Assembly (NCBI GenBank): GCA_018062405.1
Contig: JAGOSF010000002.1
Span: forward strand, 1-64,000
From: Candidatus Babeliales bacterium
GTDB lineage: Bacteria; Babelota; Babeliae; Babelales; Chromulinivoraceae
Length of the DNA: 64,000 nucleotides
Direction of reading: 5' to 3'
Positions 7,581 through 16,714 of this stretch are shown here, in pieces. The position numbers and the translations under genes are program-made. Under the pieces are notes generated by a model that worked only from the letters and a program-made list of their open reading frames with translations, had not been told where the DNA came from and ran no database searches. Each line of letters begins with the position of its first letter. Position 1 is the first letter of the stretch.

Positions 7581-7656
7581 TGGTGGGCGATACTGGATTC
7601 GAACCAGTGACCCCCAGTTTGTAAGACTGATGCTCTACCAACTGAGCTAACCGCCC
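7581..7656 (-). tRNA. tRNA-Val (TAC)
   Basis: Minus strand, acceptor GGGCGGT/ATCGCCC with one G-T pair, anticodon loop CTTACAA giving TAC, T-loop GTTCGAATC, encoded CCA at 7583-7581. Directly followed by trailer element copy C. Confidence 0.95.
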
Positions 7657-7897
7657 CTAAATTTAATTCAAAATTTCAAAAGTCTTAACTAGACAGATAA
7701 AATCATATCTCATCTGCTCAATAATGTCAAAAAATATTTCGCTGATTACAAAAATAAGGAATTCAACAACCAATTTTTCATTAAATCTTATGAATTTTGT
7801 TATACAATAGAGCTCGATCCCAAAAAACACTTTCAAAAAGCGTAAATTACTTTATCATCAAAGTAAGCAGCGTTTATTGTATTACAAAGGATTTTCT

Positions 7898-8809
7898 ATG
7901 TCTAAAATTAATGAATATTTAAAAACCGCACTGTTTATCCTTTTTATCATGCAAGTTGGACCTTCTATAATTTCTCATGTTAAACATCAATGGATTGACA
8001 ACCTTGAACCTCGTAATAAAATCGGCTACTTATGCATTACCGATTCAATTAATAACTCATCATCCTACAGAAAAATACTGACTAGTTATTTTCAGAACAG
8101 TTCGATTAAAGGAATTCTACTTAAAATTGAATCTGGCGGTGGAGCTGCTGGATCATGTCAAGCATTAGCATTTGAAATAGAAATGCTGAAAAAAGAGTTT
8201 CCAAAACCAATTATTACCTACACTGAAAATATGTGTGCTTCTGGCGCTTACGAAATTGCTGCGGCGACAGATTATATTGTTGCAACTGGCTCTGCCGTCA
8301 TTGGAAGTATTGGCGCACGAATTGCACCTGTATTTAATGTACAAGAACTTTTAAAGCAATATCATGTTGATTGCCAAGAAATAGCTGCTGGAGAATTCAA
8401 AAACACACTCAGCCCTTTTAACCTCATCACTGACGAACAAAAATTAATGCTTCAATCACTTGCTGATAACACTTACCAACAACTCACCAAAGAAATTGCT
8501 CACAAACGACACCTCCAAATGAATAAATTAGATCAATGGGGACAAGGCAAACTATTTACTGGCCAACAAGCCTACGATTTAAAATTAGTTGATGCCTTAG
8601 GTTCAAAAACAACTGCCATAAATTTACTTAAAAAAAATATAATCCCATCAGATCGTAAAATCGAATGGGTCACACCACCAGCAAAAAGTAAATTTGAAAT
8701 GCTTTGGGGAAATAGTGATGAAGATGGTGATGATGTTACAACGAATCAAACTTCTATTTTTGATTCGTTTTTCACTGCACTTTTTAAAAAGCTATCATAC
8801 CTTTATTAA
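7898..8809 (+). CDS. sppA: Signal peptide peptidase SppA (S49 family)
   Basis: 303 aa from the ATG at 7898. I chose this over an upstream TTG because AAAGGA sits 7 nt before it. A single N-terminal membrane segment (about 8-25) anchors it, with the catalytic domain outside the cytosol. The Ser-Lys dyad is visible: Ser115 in CASGAYEIA and Lys168 in GEFKNT, 53 residues apart as in the short single-domain SppA enzymes. The loop ESGGGAAG (78-85) is the family's substrate-binding motif. It degrades cleaved signal peptides in the membrane. It forms an operon with the next small secreted protein gene, 10 nt downstream. Confidence 0.92.
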   Translation: MSKINEYLKTALFILFIMQVGPSIISHVKHQWIDNLEPRNKIGYLCITDSINNSSSYRKILTSYFQNSSIKGILLKIESGGGAAGSCQALAFEIEMLKKEFPKPIITYTENMCASGAYEIAAATDYIVATGSAVIGSIGARIAPVFNVQELLKQYHVDCQEIAAGEFKNTLSPFNLITDEQKLMLQSLADNTYQQLTKEIAHKRHLQMNKLDQWGQGKLFTGQQAYDLKLVDALGSKTTAINLLKKNIIPSDRKIEWVTPPAKSKFEMLWGNSDEDGDDVTTNQTSIFDSFFTALFKKLSYLY

Positions 8810-8819
8810 AGAATTGAAC

Positions 8820-9218
8820 ATGAAAATATTACAGTTTTTTTTAATACTCACCTGTATAACGCACGTGCAAAATCTACAGGCAAGTGAAAAACCATTGCGG
8901 ATTATTCGAAATTCAGACCGCAGAAGACAGCCATTACCACTCGATCTTAAACTTATTAAATTTGGCGCAAAAACCATTGACCTTGGCATGAATTCTATGG
9001 GATTTAACGAACGTCAATGGCCAAATGTTGCACACCTAATAATTGGTTCTGTAGAAACAACAATCGGTACAACTGCCATGCTAACAGGCCTTGGGATGCA
9101 TTATGGAAAAAGAGCTGCAGAAACTATCAAGAACAACCCTCAAGAGAGCTGCTGTCTTGCAATTATATCAACAACTATAGCTGCACATTACTATCTACAA
9201 AACAAAGAAAAAGAGTAA
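8820..9218 (+). CDS. Small secreted or membrane protein of unknown function
   Basis: 132 aa starting MKILQFFLILTCITHV, a cleavable signal peptide probably cut near LQAS. A later glycine- and threonine-rich hydrophobic part (about 80-125) could hold one or two short membrane segments. The start at 8820 gives a proper signal peptide; a longer upstream frame lies inside sppA and is rejected. No family recognised. Co-transcribed with sppA. Confidence 0.65.
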   Translation: MKILQFFLILTCITHVQNLQASEKPLRIIRNSDRRRQPLPLDLKLIKFGAKTIDLGMNSMGFNERQWPNVAHLIIGSVETTIGTTAMLTGLGMHYGKRAAETIKNNPQESCCLAIISTTIAAHYYLQNKEKE

Positions 9219-9224
9219 AACTGT

Positions 9225-10037
9225 TTATACTATTTTTTCTGCAATCGAAACAAGATAAATAAACTCTATTTTTTGTAGATCAACTAACGGCTCAACTGCA
9301 ACTTTATAAGCAACATCTTGCACTTCGAAATTTTTAATTGAACCTACAGCAAAGCCTTGAGGATAGACTAAACCTTGACCAGTCGACATCAACAGATCAT
9401 CTTGCTGCAATATTTGATAATGAGGCACAAACTCCAACTTCCCAAAAAAGTTATTATCGCCTTCATAAATTCCAACGGTCTTTGTTCGAACACAACTCAC
9501 CGCAATTTTACACCGTTTATCAGTAACCAAAGCTATTTTGCTATAAAAAGGATCTACATAAATAACACGACCAACAATATTATTTTTATAGATCGCAATC
9601 ATATTCACACAAATTCCTTGCTTGCTGCCAGCATCAACCCAATAGAAGTGACCAACATCATCAAACGAGCGCATTAAAACTTGCGCTATTTTTTGTTGCG
9701 AAAAATCATATTTCTGTTCAAAATTACGGACTTCTTCTGACCTAACTTGAAAATCAACAATCGACTCTAAAGCAATAATTTTTGCTTGAAGCTCTTCATT
9801 GCGCTCTTGCAATAGAGCAACATCATTTTGCAATAACGCAATATCAGATTTTTTTGTAAAGTGTGCATGAATCGGATCGGTAAAAACTTTCTGAACTTTT
9901 ATAAGAGGATATAAAAGATACGAGGTTGTAACTTCTGCAACCCCTGGAGAAAAGAAAAACAAACGGTTTATCATAAACGCAAAAAGGAATAAAAAAAATA
10001 GACGAATCAACCAGTCTTTTAAACCTACCTGCTCCAT
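9225..10037 (-). CDS. mreC: Rod shape-determining protein MreC
   Basis: 270 aa with an N-terminal membrane helix (about 11-30), then a coiled coil (about 60-95, LLQNDVALLQERNEEL) and the two-lobed beta domain, with motifs such as YWVDAGSKQGI, VGRVIYV and SKIALVTD. MreC is a periplasmic scaffold linking the MreB cytoskeleton to lateral cell-wall synthesis. mreB, mreD and rodA are not in the window. It follows dus by 19 nt in the same direction. Confidence 0.9.
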   Translation of the reverse strand: MEQVGLKDWLIRLFFLFLFAFMINRLFFFSPGVAEVTTSYLLYPLIKVQKVFTDPIHAHFTKKSDIALLQNDVALLQERNEELQAKIIALESIVDFQVRSEEVRNFEQKYDFSQQKIAQVLMRSFDDVGHFYWVDAGSKQGICVNMIAIYKNNIVGRVIYVDPFYSKIALVTDKRCKIAVSCVRTKTVGIYEGDNNFFGKLEFVPHYQILQQDDLLMSTGQGLVYPQGFAVGSIKNFEVQDVAYKVAVEPLVDLQKIEFIYLVSIAEKIV

Positions 10038-10056
10038 ACTGCCCTCAATCGCTTTT

Positions 10057-11019
10057 TTACGACCCTAAAAACTCTACTAATCCTTGAACAATCTCTTCTT
10101 GGCTTGTCGATACAACTAATTTAGAACGTAATGCTGAAGCTGAAGGATGACCTTTAATATAAAAAGGTAAATGTTTGCGGAAACAATATAATCCTTTAAT
10201 TCCATAATGATCAATCATTAATTGCAAATGCTGTAACGCCACTGAAAGCAAAACATCTGATGTAATATGAAATTCACGACCTGCCGCATTTTCTGCCATT
10301 TCATGCAATTTCCACGGCTTTGCCCACATGCCACGACCAATTAAAAATCCATCAACACCAGTACGATCATAGGTCATTTGTGCAGTCTTAAAATTAACAA
10401 CGTTACCAGAAAAAATAACTGGAATCTGTAAAGCTTGTTTTACTTGAGCTGCAATTTCGTAATCTGGTAAACCGGCAAATTTTTGAGTTTGTAATCGTGG
10501 GTGAATCGCGATTGCATCGGCTCCACAATCTTGAACAAGTTTTGCAATATCAACTGCATTTTTCTCTTTAAAACCAGCTCTAATTTTTACCGTAAAAGGA
10601 ATATTTAAAGATGCACGAAATGTTTTTAAAATTTTTTCAAGCTGATCTGGATGAGCCATCAATGCAGAACCACAACAAGATGAGATAACATTTTTTGCTG
10701 GGCATCCAACATTCAAATCAATAATATCAACACCAGCTTCAACAATTTTTTCACACGCAGCCTGAATGTAATCATCGCTACTAGCAGACACTTGAAAACT
10801 TAATGGTCGTTCCATCTGCTCAAAATTTAAAGCCATTTTTCCACCGATTGGAGTTAATATCGAACGAACGTGACGCATCTCTGTGTACAAAAGTTCTCGC
10901 TGAGAAAACTGACGCACAAGCTGACGAAATGGAGCATCAGTAATTCCATCTAAAGGACCACCAATAAACCGAGGAACAGACACATTACCGATTTTTATAT
11001 CTTCTTGCCAAAAATTCAT
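10057..11019 (-). CDS. dus: tRNA-dihydrouridine synthase
   Basis: 320-aa FMN TIM-barrel enzyme. N-terminal GGPLDGITDAPFR binds flavin; LNVGCPAKNV carries the catalytic Cys106; phosphate binding is at FSGNV and IGRGMWAKPW. The C-terminal helical domain has HLPFYIKGHP, typical of the DusB-like group. It reduces specific uridines in the tRNA D-loop. mreC lies immediately downstream. Confidence 0.93.
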   Translation of the reverse strand: MNFWQEDIKIGNVSVPRFIGGPLDGITDAPFRQLVRQFSQRELLYTEMRHVRSILTPIGGKMALNFEQMERPLSFQVSASSDDYIQAACEKIVEAGVDIIDLNVGCPAKNVISSCCGSALMAHPDQLEKILKTFRASLNIPFTVKIRAGFKEKNAVDIAKLVQDCGADAIAIHPRLQTQKFAGLPDYEIAAQVKQALQIPVIFSGNVVNFKTAQMTYDRTGVDGFLIGRGMWAKPWKLHEMAENAAGREFHITSDVLLSVALQHLQLMIDHYGIKGLYCFRKHLPFYIKGHPSASALRSKLVVSTSQEEIVQGLVEFLGS

Positions 11020-11242
11020 AATTCAACAACTTCGTTCTTAAAATCTCATCAATATCATATCTTCCAAGCATACCATAGGAGAAAAAAACATCAAAAAACA
11101 AAGTGAATTTTTTTTAAATTATTTTATAAAAAGCTTTTCTAGAAGCAAAATCTATAAATATTCAGAATTTTATTGTTTTTTAAATTTTGTTTTTATTACT
11201 ATTACAAGTGTTGAATATTTTAATTCAAAAAGGGAGAATGTT

Positions 11243-11890
11243 ATGGTTATGCAAAAGAAAAAAGCTGTTGCTAAAAAGGCTGTAGTTAAAAAAGCTATTG
11301 TGAAAAAAGCTGCTCCTAAAAAAGTAGTTAAAAAAGCTGTTGTCAAAAAAGCCGTAGTAAAAAAAGCCGCTCCTAAAAAAGTTGTTGCTAAAAAGGCTGT
11401 TGTTAAAAAGGCTGTTGTCAAAAAAGCTGCTCCTAAAAAGGTTGTTGCTAAGAAAGCCGCTCCTAAAAAAGTTGCCGTAAAAAAAGCTGCTCCTAAAAGA
11501 AAAGTAGTTGCTAAGAAAGCTGCTCCTAAAAAAGCTGTTGTCAAAAAAGCTGCTCCTAAAAAGGTTATTGCTAAGAAAGCTGCTCCTAAAAAAGCTGCGG
11601 TAAAAAAAGCTGCTCCTAAAAGAAAAGTAGTCGTTAAAAAAGCTGCTCCTAAAAAGGTTGTTGCTAAAAAAGCCGCTCCTAAAAAAGCTGCGGTAAAAAA
11701 AGCTGCTCCTAAAAGAAAAGTAGTCGTTAAAAAAGCTGCTCCTAAAAAAGTTATTGTTAAAAAAGCTGCTGCAAAAACAGTACCAATGAAAAAAAGACCA
11801 ATGCGTAAAGCTCCAGCTAAAAAAGCTGCTGCAGTACATCACAAACCAGCAGAACAAAAACCTGCTGTTCACCAAGCTCCAAAAGCATAA
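11243..11890 (+). CDS. Histone H1-like lysine/alanine-rich DNA-binding protein
   Basis: 215 aa built almost entirely from short repeats of the type KKAAPKK-V-, with KRKVV variants; the last 40 residues are Pro/His/Gln containing. It resembles eukaryotic H1 tails and the chlamydial Hc1/Hc2 nucleoid-condensing proteins, so it probably compacts the chromosome. AGGGAG precedes the ATG. The gene stands alone between two divergently placed neighbours and ends in two terminators. A 93-bp unit is tandemly duplicated inside it. The frame on the opposite strand (Phe/Ser-rich) is a composition artefact. Confidence 0.9.
   Translation: MVMQKKKAVAKKAVVKKAIVKKAAPKKVVKKAVVKKAVVKKAAPKKVVAKKAVVKKAVVKKAAPKKVVAKKAAPKKVAVKKAAPKRKVVAKKAAPKKAVVKKAAPKKVIAKKAAPKKAAVKKAAPKRKVVVKKAAPKKVVAKKAAPKKAAVKKAAPKRKVVVKKAAPKKVIVKKAAAKTVPMKKRPMRKAPAKKAAAVHHKPAEQKPAVHQAPKA
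11582..11750 (+). repeat. 93-bp tandem duplication in the H1-like gene
   Basis: The block from 11582 recurs from 11675 with an offset of exactly 93 nt (31 codons), identical for about 75 nt. Shorter repeats of the AAPKK-coding unit fill the rest of the gene. Confidence 0.8.
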
Positions 11891-11926
11891 TGATTTTTAT
11901 ACCACACTATAAAAATCATTTTTTTA
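11891..11926 (+). terminator. Terminator of the H1-like gene
   Basis: TGATTTTTAT / ATAAAAATCA 10-bp stem with an 8-nt loop, followed by a T-tract, right after the stop codon. Confidence 0.8.
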
Positions 11927-11930
11927 TAAC

Positions 11931-11963
11931 AAAAAGAGGATCTTTTTTGGATCCTCTTTTTAT
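11931..11963. terminator. Bidirectional terminator between H1-like gene and gatA
   Basis: AAAAAGAGGATC / GATCCTCTTTTT, a 12-bp stem with a 7-nt loop and A/T tracts on both sides. It can serve the rightward H1-like gene and the leftward gatA operon. Confidence 0.85.
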
Positions 11964-11982
11964 ATTTTAGTTATCTAAAAAT

Positions 11983-13425
11983 TTATAGAATTGGATTTTT
12001 CATGTGCCAATCAGTCATCTGCTGATATGCATGGCCAACTTGCAACAATTTTGCCTCAGAAAGATGTGGTCCAATTAATTGTACACCAATTGGTAATCCT
12101 TCTTGACTAAAACCACATGGAATCGAAATGCCAGGAACCCCTGCAATATTAACTGCTGCAGTAAAATAATCCTGTAAATCCATCTGTAATTTATTATCAT
12201 CATACGCACCAAACTTAAATGCAGGACAAGCTTGACTTGGCATTAACAATAAATCAACATCTGCAAATGCTTCATTAAATTCATGGCGAATTAATCGCTG
12301 AACTTTTTTTGCATTGTTGTAATATTTACCAGAATGACCAGATGACAATACATAATTACCAACCATCATACGCACACGAACTTCACGACCAAATCCATCA
12401 TGACGAGTTTTTGTATACATTTGTTCAAGTGTTGAAATATCTGGTGCACGAAAACCATAACGCACTCCATCAAATCGAGCAAAATTTGAAGCTGCTTCTG
12501 CACGACTTAAAATAAAATATGTCGCAGCAGCATAATCAAGCGCTGGTAATTGAACTCGTTTAATCGTAACACCAGCTTTTTGTAAATCTATAATAACTTG
12601 TTCAACTGCAGCTCGTACCTGACTATCAAGCTCTGGAGCCTGCAAAGCATTTTCAACGACACCAATAGTCATGCCTGCTGGAAATTTGCCAGTCAAATCT
12701 TGCGTATAATTTTTATGTGCTAACTCAAGTGTCGAAGAATCTTTTTCATCTTTACCTGCAATAACAGAATAGACTAAAGCACTGTCATAGACAGTTTTTG
12801 AAAAAACACCAATCTGATCCAGCGAAGATGCATAGGCAATTAATCCATAACGCGACACTGAACCATAGGTAGGTTTTAATCCAACTAAATTACAAAAACC
12901 TGCTGGCTGACGAACCGATCCACCAGTATCAGTACCAAGTGCCCATGGAACCAAACCAGCTGCAACTGCCGCTGCAGATCCGCCACTTGAACCACCTGGA
13001 ACACGAGAAAGATCCCAAGGATTACATGTTTTAAAATATGCTGAAGTTTCTGTTGAGCTGCCCATTGCAAATTCATCCATATTTGAACGACCAACTAACA
13101 AAGCACCCTGTTCTTTTAATTTAGAAATGACTGTTGCGTCATAAGTAGCTCTATAATTTTCTAAAATTTTTGAGGCGCATGATGCAATTCTATCTTCTTG
13201 GCAAATGTTATCTTTAATTAAACCTGGAATGCCAGCTAAAACACCTTGGCTTTGAGATTTTTTCAAGATCGAATCTTTATCAAAAATTTCAAGCGCTGAT
13301 TTTACTTTTGGATCAAATTCAGCAAATCGATTCAAATAAAATTCTAAAACTTCTGCTGAAGATATAGCTTTTTTATCGACTAAAGCTTTAATATCTTGAA
13401 TTGTAGCAAACTTTAAACTATCCAT
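11983..13425 (-). CDS. gatA: Asp/Glu-tRNA amidotransferase subunit A
   Basis: 480-aa amidase-signature enzyme. The catalytic Ser-cisSer-Lys triad is visible: Lys71 (LIKDN), Ser146 in GGSSGGS and Ser170 in DTGGSVRQP, with spacings of 75 and 24 as in characterised GatA. It releases ammonia from glutamine to amidate Glu-tRNA(Gln) or Asp-tRNA(Asn). It is downstream of gatC in a minus-strand operon (rsmG, MATE, gatC, gatA). gatB is not in the window. Confidence 0.95.
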   Translation of the reverse strand: MDSLKFATIQDIKALVDKKAISSAEVLEFYLNRFAEFDPKVKSALEIFDKDSILKKSQSQGVLAGIPGLIKDNICQEDRIASCASKILENYRATYDATVISKLKEQGALLVGRSNMDEFAMGSSTETSAYFKTCNPWDLSRVPGGSSGGSAAAVAAGLVPWALGTDTGGSVRQPAGFCNLVGLKPTYGSVSRYGLIAYASSLDQIGVFSKTVYDSALVYSVIAGKDEKDSSTLELAHKNYTQDLTGKFPAGMTIGVVENALQAPELDSQVRAAVEQVIIDLQKAGVTIKRVQLPALDYAAATYFILSRAEAASNFARFDGVRYGFRAPDISTLEQMYTKTRHDGFGREVRVRMMVGNYVLSSGHSGKYYNNAKKVQRLIRHEFNEAFADVDLLLMPSQACPAFKFGAYDDNKLQMDLQDYFTAAVNIAGVPGISIPCGFSQEGLPIGVQLIGPHLSEAKLLQVGHAYQQMTDWHMKNPIL

Positions 13426-13442
13426 ATACTCACCCTATTTGT

Positions 13443-13718
13443 CTATAAAATTTTTGGAACAACAAAATAGTTGTCTTGTGCCTCTGGAGCTTGTTCTAAA
13501 ATTTTTTGTGAATCAAACGATATCACAAGATCTTGCCGCTGACGATTAACATTTTTATGTGAAGGAATATCAATATCTTTCGCCATATCTTGAACACGTT
13601 CTGCGTAAGCTAAAACATCTTGTAATTGTTTGACAATCGAATCGATTTCATCATCGTTAATTGTTAATTTCGTAAACGAAGCAATTTTTAAAGCTTCATC
13701 TTTTGTAATTTTATCCAT
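13443..13718 (-). CDS. gatC: Asp/Glu-tRNA amidotransferase subunit C
   Basis: 91 aa from the ATG at 13718, preceded by AAAGG; a TTG two codons upstream is less likely. Family marks: early helix with KIASFTKLTINDDEI, middle LQDVLAYAERVQDMA, and the C-terminal segment around EAQDNYFVVPKIL that stabilises GatA. It holds GatA and GatB together. gatA follows after 17 nt. Confidence 0.93.
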   Translation of the reverse strand: MDKITKDEALKIASFTKLTINDDEIDSIVKQLQDVLAYAERVQDMAKDIDIPSHKNVNRQRQDLVISFDSQKILEQAPEAQDNYFVVPKIL

Positions 13719-13738
13719 GAACAACCTTTAATAAAAAC

Positions 13739-15121
13739 TTACTGCCTTTTTGCAAATCTTTTAATATACATAACACTCATCAATGCATTGCCAATAAAAA
13801 ATGATCCATAAATTAAGAAAAATTTAAGCGGATCAGATGCTATAGTCAACCGCGATAAAAGATAAGATACTGGTACAAAATAAAAACAGATGACTGATAA
13901 TCTTGTCAGCATCACTGTTTGTACATCGCAAGCTCCTCGCAGGGCCCCAGACAAAATCAATTGTAACAAATCAAAAAAGACAAGTACACTCAAAGCCGGA
14001 AATACTGCTTGAGCCAACCCACCAAACTCTTTATTTCTATCGATAATTTGAATAATCTCAGCTGGATACATTGATCCAATAAACAATAATACAGCGACCA
14101 TGCTCGATGCTAAAATCAAAACTTTTGCAATATTTGCTCGAATATCAGCCCATTTTTGAAAACCAATATCATTACTTACTAAGAAAGTTATTACCTGAGA
14201 AAAAGCTACAGCAGGAAGAAATGCCATGCGCTCCATTAATTTAATTACCGCAAAATTTGCAAGCGCATACTGCCCCATGCATGATAAGACTTTTGATAAC
14301 CAAATATAAGCAAACGCCATAATTGCTTTATCAATGACAATCGGCAATGAAATCGCAAGCAGCTTTAAAACATTTGCTGAACTTGATACACCAGCAAGAA
14401 TGTTAATCTCATATTTTTTATGAAACGAAAAATAAAAAATAGAACTTAATGCACATGCCAACATGATGATGTACTGTAAAAGATAGGATACTGCAGATCC
14501 TTGCAAGCCAAGCTCGGGAAAACCAAATTGCCCAAAAATCAAACAATAATCAAAAAAAATAAAAACAGCTGATCCTATAAAAAATAAAATCATAGGAATA
14601 AAACTATTTTTTATAGAACGAAAAAAGCCAATGCATGCAAAAAATATAAACATCAAAAACATTGATACAGCACGCACTTTTAAAAATGGCAAACCAAGTT
14701 GAATGGCAGCGTCAGTAAAATTAAAAAATTTATAGACCCAATACCCACCAACATACAACATAAAACTGATCATGCCACCAATAAAAACACTCACCCACAA
14801 AGCATCAACAAATGACCGTCCAACATCTTTATGTTTTTGTAAACCGTTATAATATCCTGCAATTGCCACCGTCCCAATCGATAGGCCCTCTGCGATTTTA
14901 ACAAACAGGTTCAAAACATTATCAACGACACCAGATATCGTATAAATGTCGGTCGATTTAAGATGTGCAATAAAATAACAATCAACAAAATAAGGCAATG
15001 AATATAAAATCAAAGCTGTTATAAACTCTGGCAAAAAATATTTAAAAATCGCGCTATACGATTGCCCTGTGGTTGATAAATTTAAAGACGTCAGGGTTCC
15101 ACGTAACGTATGCTTACTCAC
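13739..15121 (-). CDS. MATE-family multidrug/metabolite exporter
   Basis: 460-aa polytopic membrane protein with about 12 hydrophobic segments in two MatE-like halves. The N-terminal half has FVDCYFIAHL and the internal half-repeat begins about residue 240 (KLLAISLPIVIDKAI). MATE pumps exchange Na+ or H+ for organic cations; the substrate is unknown. The start overlaps the end of rsmG by 8 nt, so translation is coupled. It shares an operon with gatCA, with no evident functional link. Confidence 0.85.
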   Translation of the reverse strand: MSKHTLRGTLTSLNLSTTGQSYSAIFKYFLPEFITALILYSLPYFVDCYFIAHLKSTDIYTISGVVDNVLNLFVKIAEGLSIGTVAIAGYYNGLQKHKDVGRSFVDALWVSVFIGGMISFMLYVGGYWVYKFFNFTDAAIQLGLPFLKVRAVSMFLMFIFFACIGFFRSIKNSFIPMILFFIGSAVFIFFDYCLIFGQFGFPELGLQGSAVSYLLQYIIMLACALSSIFYFSFHKKYEINILAGVSSSANVLKLLAISLPIVIDKAIMAFAYIWLSKVLSCMGQYALANFAVIKLMERMAFLPAVAFSQVITFLVSNDIGFQKWADIRANIAKVLILASSMVAVLLFIGSMYPAEIIQIIDRNKEFGGLAQAVFPALSVLVFFDLLQLILSGALRGACDVQTVMLTRLSVICFYFVPVSYLLSRLTIASDPLKFFLIYGSFFIGNALMSVMYIKRFAKRQ

Positions 15122-15764
15122 CTTTTACACCCTGAAAAAAAATTAATCGACGCAATTTATGCTCAACATAATATTCATTTTCTTTTTGTAAAAACACAGC
15201 TTCTTGCTTTGTTGCATTCCAAAATTTTGAAGCCCAATAAACAAGCGTTGCATTTTTCAACATGGTAGAAGGCTTAAACATACGTAAAAGTTCTTCAACT
15301 GATAATGAAGCTCGAGAAACAACAAGATCGGGCGCTTTATCATACCCACGAATAAATGATCGCCAATCTTGATCACAAACTTCTACATCTTGCAAACCCA
15401 AAAGAACTGCTACCTCTTCTAAAAAAGTCGCTTTCTTTTGATTAACTTCAATTAAAACTATTTTGAGATGAGGATATACAATTTTTAAAGGAATCCCTGG
15501 CAATCCGCCACCAGTTCCAACATCAATTAAAGAATTACAATTTTTAAGGTCAAAATGTTCACCTAACGCTAATGAGTCAGTAAAGTGATCATTAACGATC
15601 CCGGTAAAATCGGTAATTGCCGTAATATTAAATTTTTTATTTTCTGCTACCAAAAATGATAGATAGGCTAAAAATTGCTCTTGCTGACTTTCTGTTAAAG
15701 AAAATCTACCAACAAAGCTACCCCAAACTCGTTTTTCTTGTTCTGTTTTATTTTTCAGTATCAT
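15114..15764 (-). CDS. rsmG: 16S rRNA (guanine-N7) methyltransferase RsmG
   Basis: 216 aa. The family core is clear: FNITAITD, then HFTDSLAL, then the SAM-binding LIDVGTGGGLPGIPLKI and the acidic VLIEVNQKKATFL. It methylates G527 of 16S rRNA. First gene of the rsmG-MATE-gatC-gatA operon. Confidence 0.95.
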   Translation of the reverse strand: MILKNKTEQEKRVWGSFVGRFSLTESQQEQFLAYLSFLVAENKKFNITAITDFTGIVNDHFTDSLALGEHFDLKNCNSLIDVGTGGGLPGIPLKIVYPHLKIVLIEVNQKKATFLEEVAVLLGLQDVEVCDQDWRSFIRGYDKAPDLVVSRASLSVEELLRMFKPSTMLKNATLVYWASKFWNATKQEAVFLQKENEYYVEHKLRRLIFFQGVKGE

Positions 15765-15937
15765 GTTTTTTATCGTTAAAAGATTGAAAGGTTAATGTGT
15801 TCAAGATACCAAAAAATAGCAGGTCTGTGTATTAAATAATTTCTTTTTGAGATCTAATTTTGACAAACCAGACAAAAAAACCATAGCTTTCAGTTTGCAA
15901 TATTTGCTAACATGATTATAAAAGAAAGGGGGAATTT

Positions 15938-16663
15938 ATGAAATCATTCAGCTATAAACATTTTATCATCGCAGCATTGTGCATTTTTCAGACTGAAATC
16001 AACGCAGAAAACGCTGTTATCACGTTTTTTATTAAAGAAGAAATTCAAAAAAAAGAAGAACCTGTCGTCGTTAACGAACGATTCATGTCAAAAAAACTCA
16101 GTCAACCATCATTCATTAAAGCTATTGGTAAAGATAGATCTTGGCTCGACCAGCCTGGAGTCGATGGATTGCAAGCTTCATACCTTGGGTATATTACAAT
16201 CTCTGACAAAAATGGACAAATAACATTTCCAAGACAACAACAATCTGATACGATCTATCTTCTTGTAACTCCACAAATGCAAGCTGAATTTATGTTAAGT
16301 CCAACACTTATTCATCATTGGATTGTCAACAAGAATAGTCCTTATGCCTTTTATGAAATCAGTCGTAAAAAAAATAAAAAGCTGAATACCTATTATTTTG
16401 ATATTAAAAAAATTGAAATTCCAAAAAAAGTTCCCTTGAATATTATTACCATTTATGCACATCCAGACCATATTCAAGTGCCAGTTGGAATATTGTTGAA
16501 TACCTATTCAACAAATTTTATACTACCAGAACTGCAAGCTAAAAAAATTAATACTGTAAAGAATTCACTTTACACGCTTTCAATAAAACAGTACTTTGAA
16601 CAAATCAATATAGAAAGTAAAAATGATATGCCAACCATCACTACCATGGTCACAAATCAATAA
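15938..16663 (+). CDS. Secreted protein of unknown function
   Basis: 241 aa with a signal peptide (MKSFSYKHFIIAALCIF, probable cut after INA). The mature part is beta-rich, with periodic hydrophobic stretches such as ITISDKNGQITFPR and TIYLLVTPQM. GGGGG precedes the ATG. No family recognised. The next gene begins 51 nt downstream in the same direction, so they may be co-transcribed, although the products look unrelated. Confidence 0.65.
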   Translation: MKSFSYKHFIIAALCIFQTEINAENAVITFFIKEEIQKKEEPVVVNERFMSKKLSQPSFIKAIGKDRSWLDQPGVDGLQASYLGYITISDKNGQITFPRQQQSDTIYLLVTPQMQAEFMLSPTLIHHWIVNKNSPYAFYEISRKKNKKLNTYYFDIKKIEIPKKVPLNIITIYAHPDHIQVPVGILLNTYSTNFILPELQAKKINTVKNSLYTLSIKQYFEQINIESKNDMPTITTMVTNQ

Positions 16664-16714
16664 CAATGATTGTATAAAAAAAGCTTTATAGATCTTAGAA
16701 CCATAAGGAAATTT

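Noticed and set aside
9338-9677. Two overlapping plus-strand frames of 62 and 100 codons
   Set aside because: They lie within mreC on the other strand, whose family match is clear.
11225-11875. Long minus-strand frame rich in Phe, Ser and Asn opposite the H1-like gene
   Set aside because: It is the complement of AAA/GCT-rich repeats; repeat composition keeps it open. No ribosome-binding site and no sensible protein composition.
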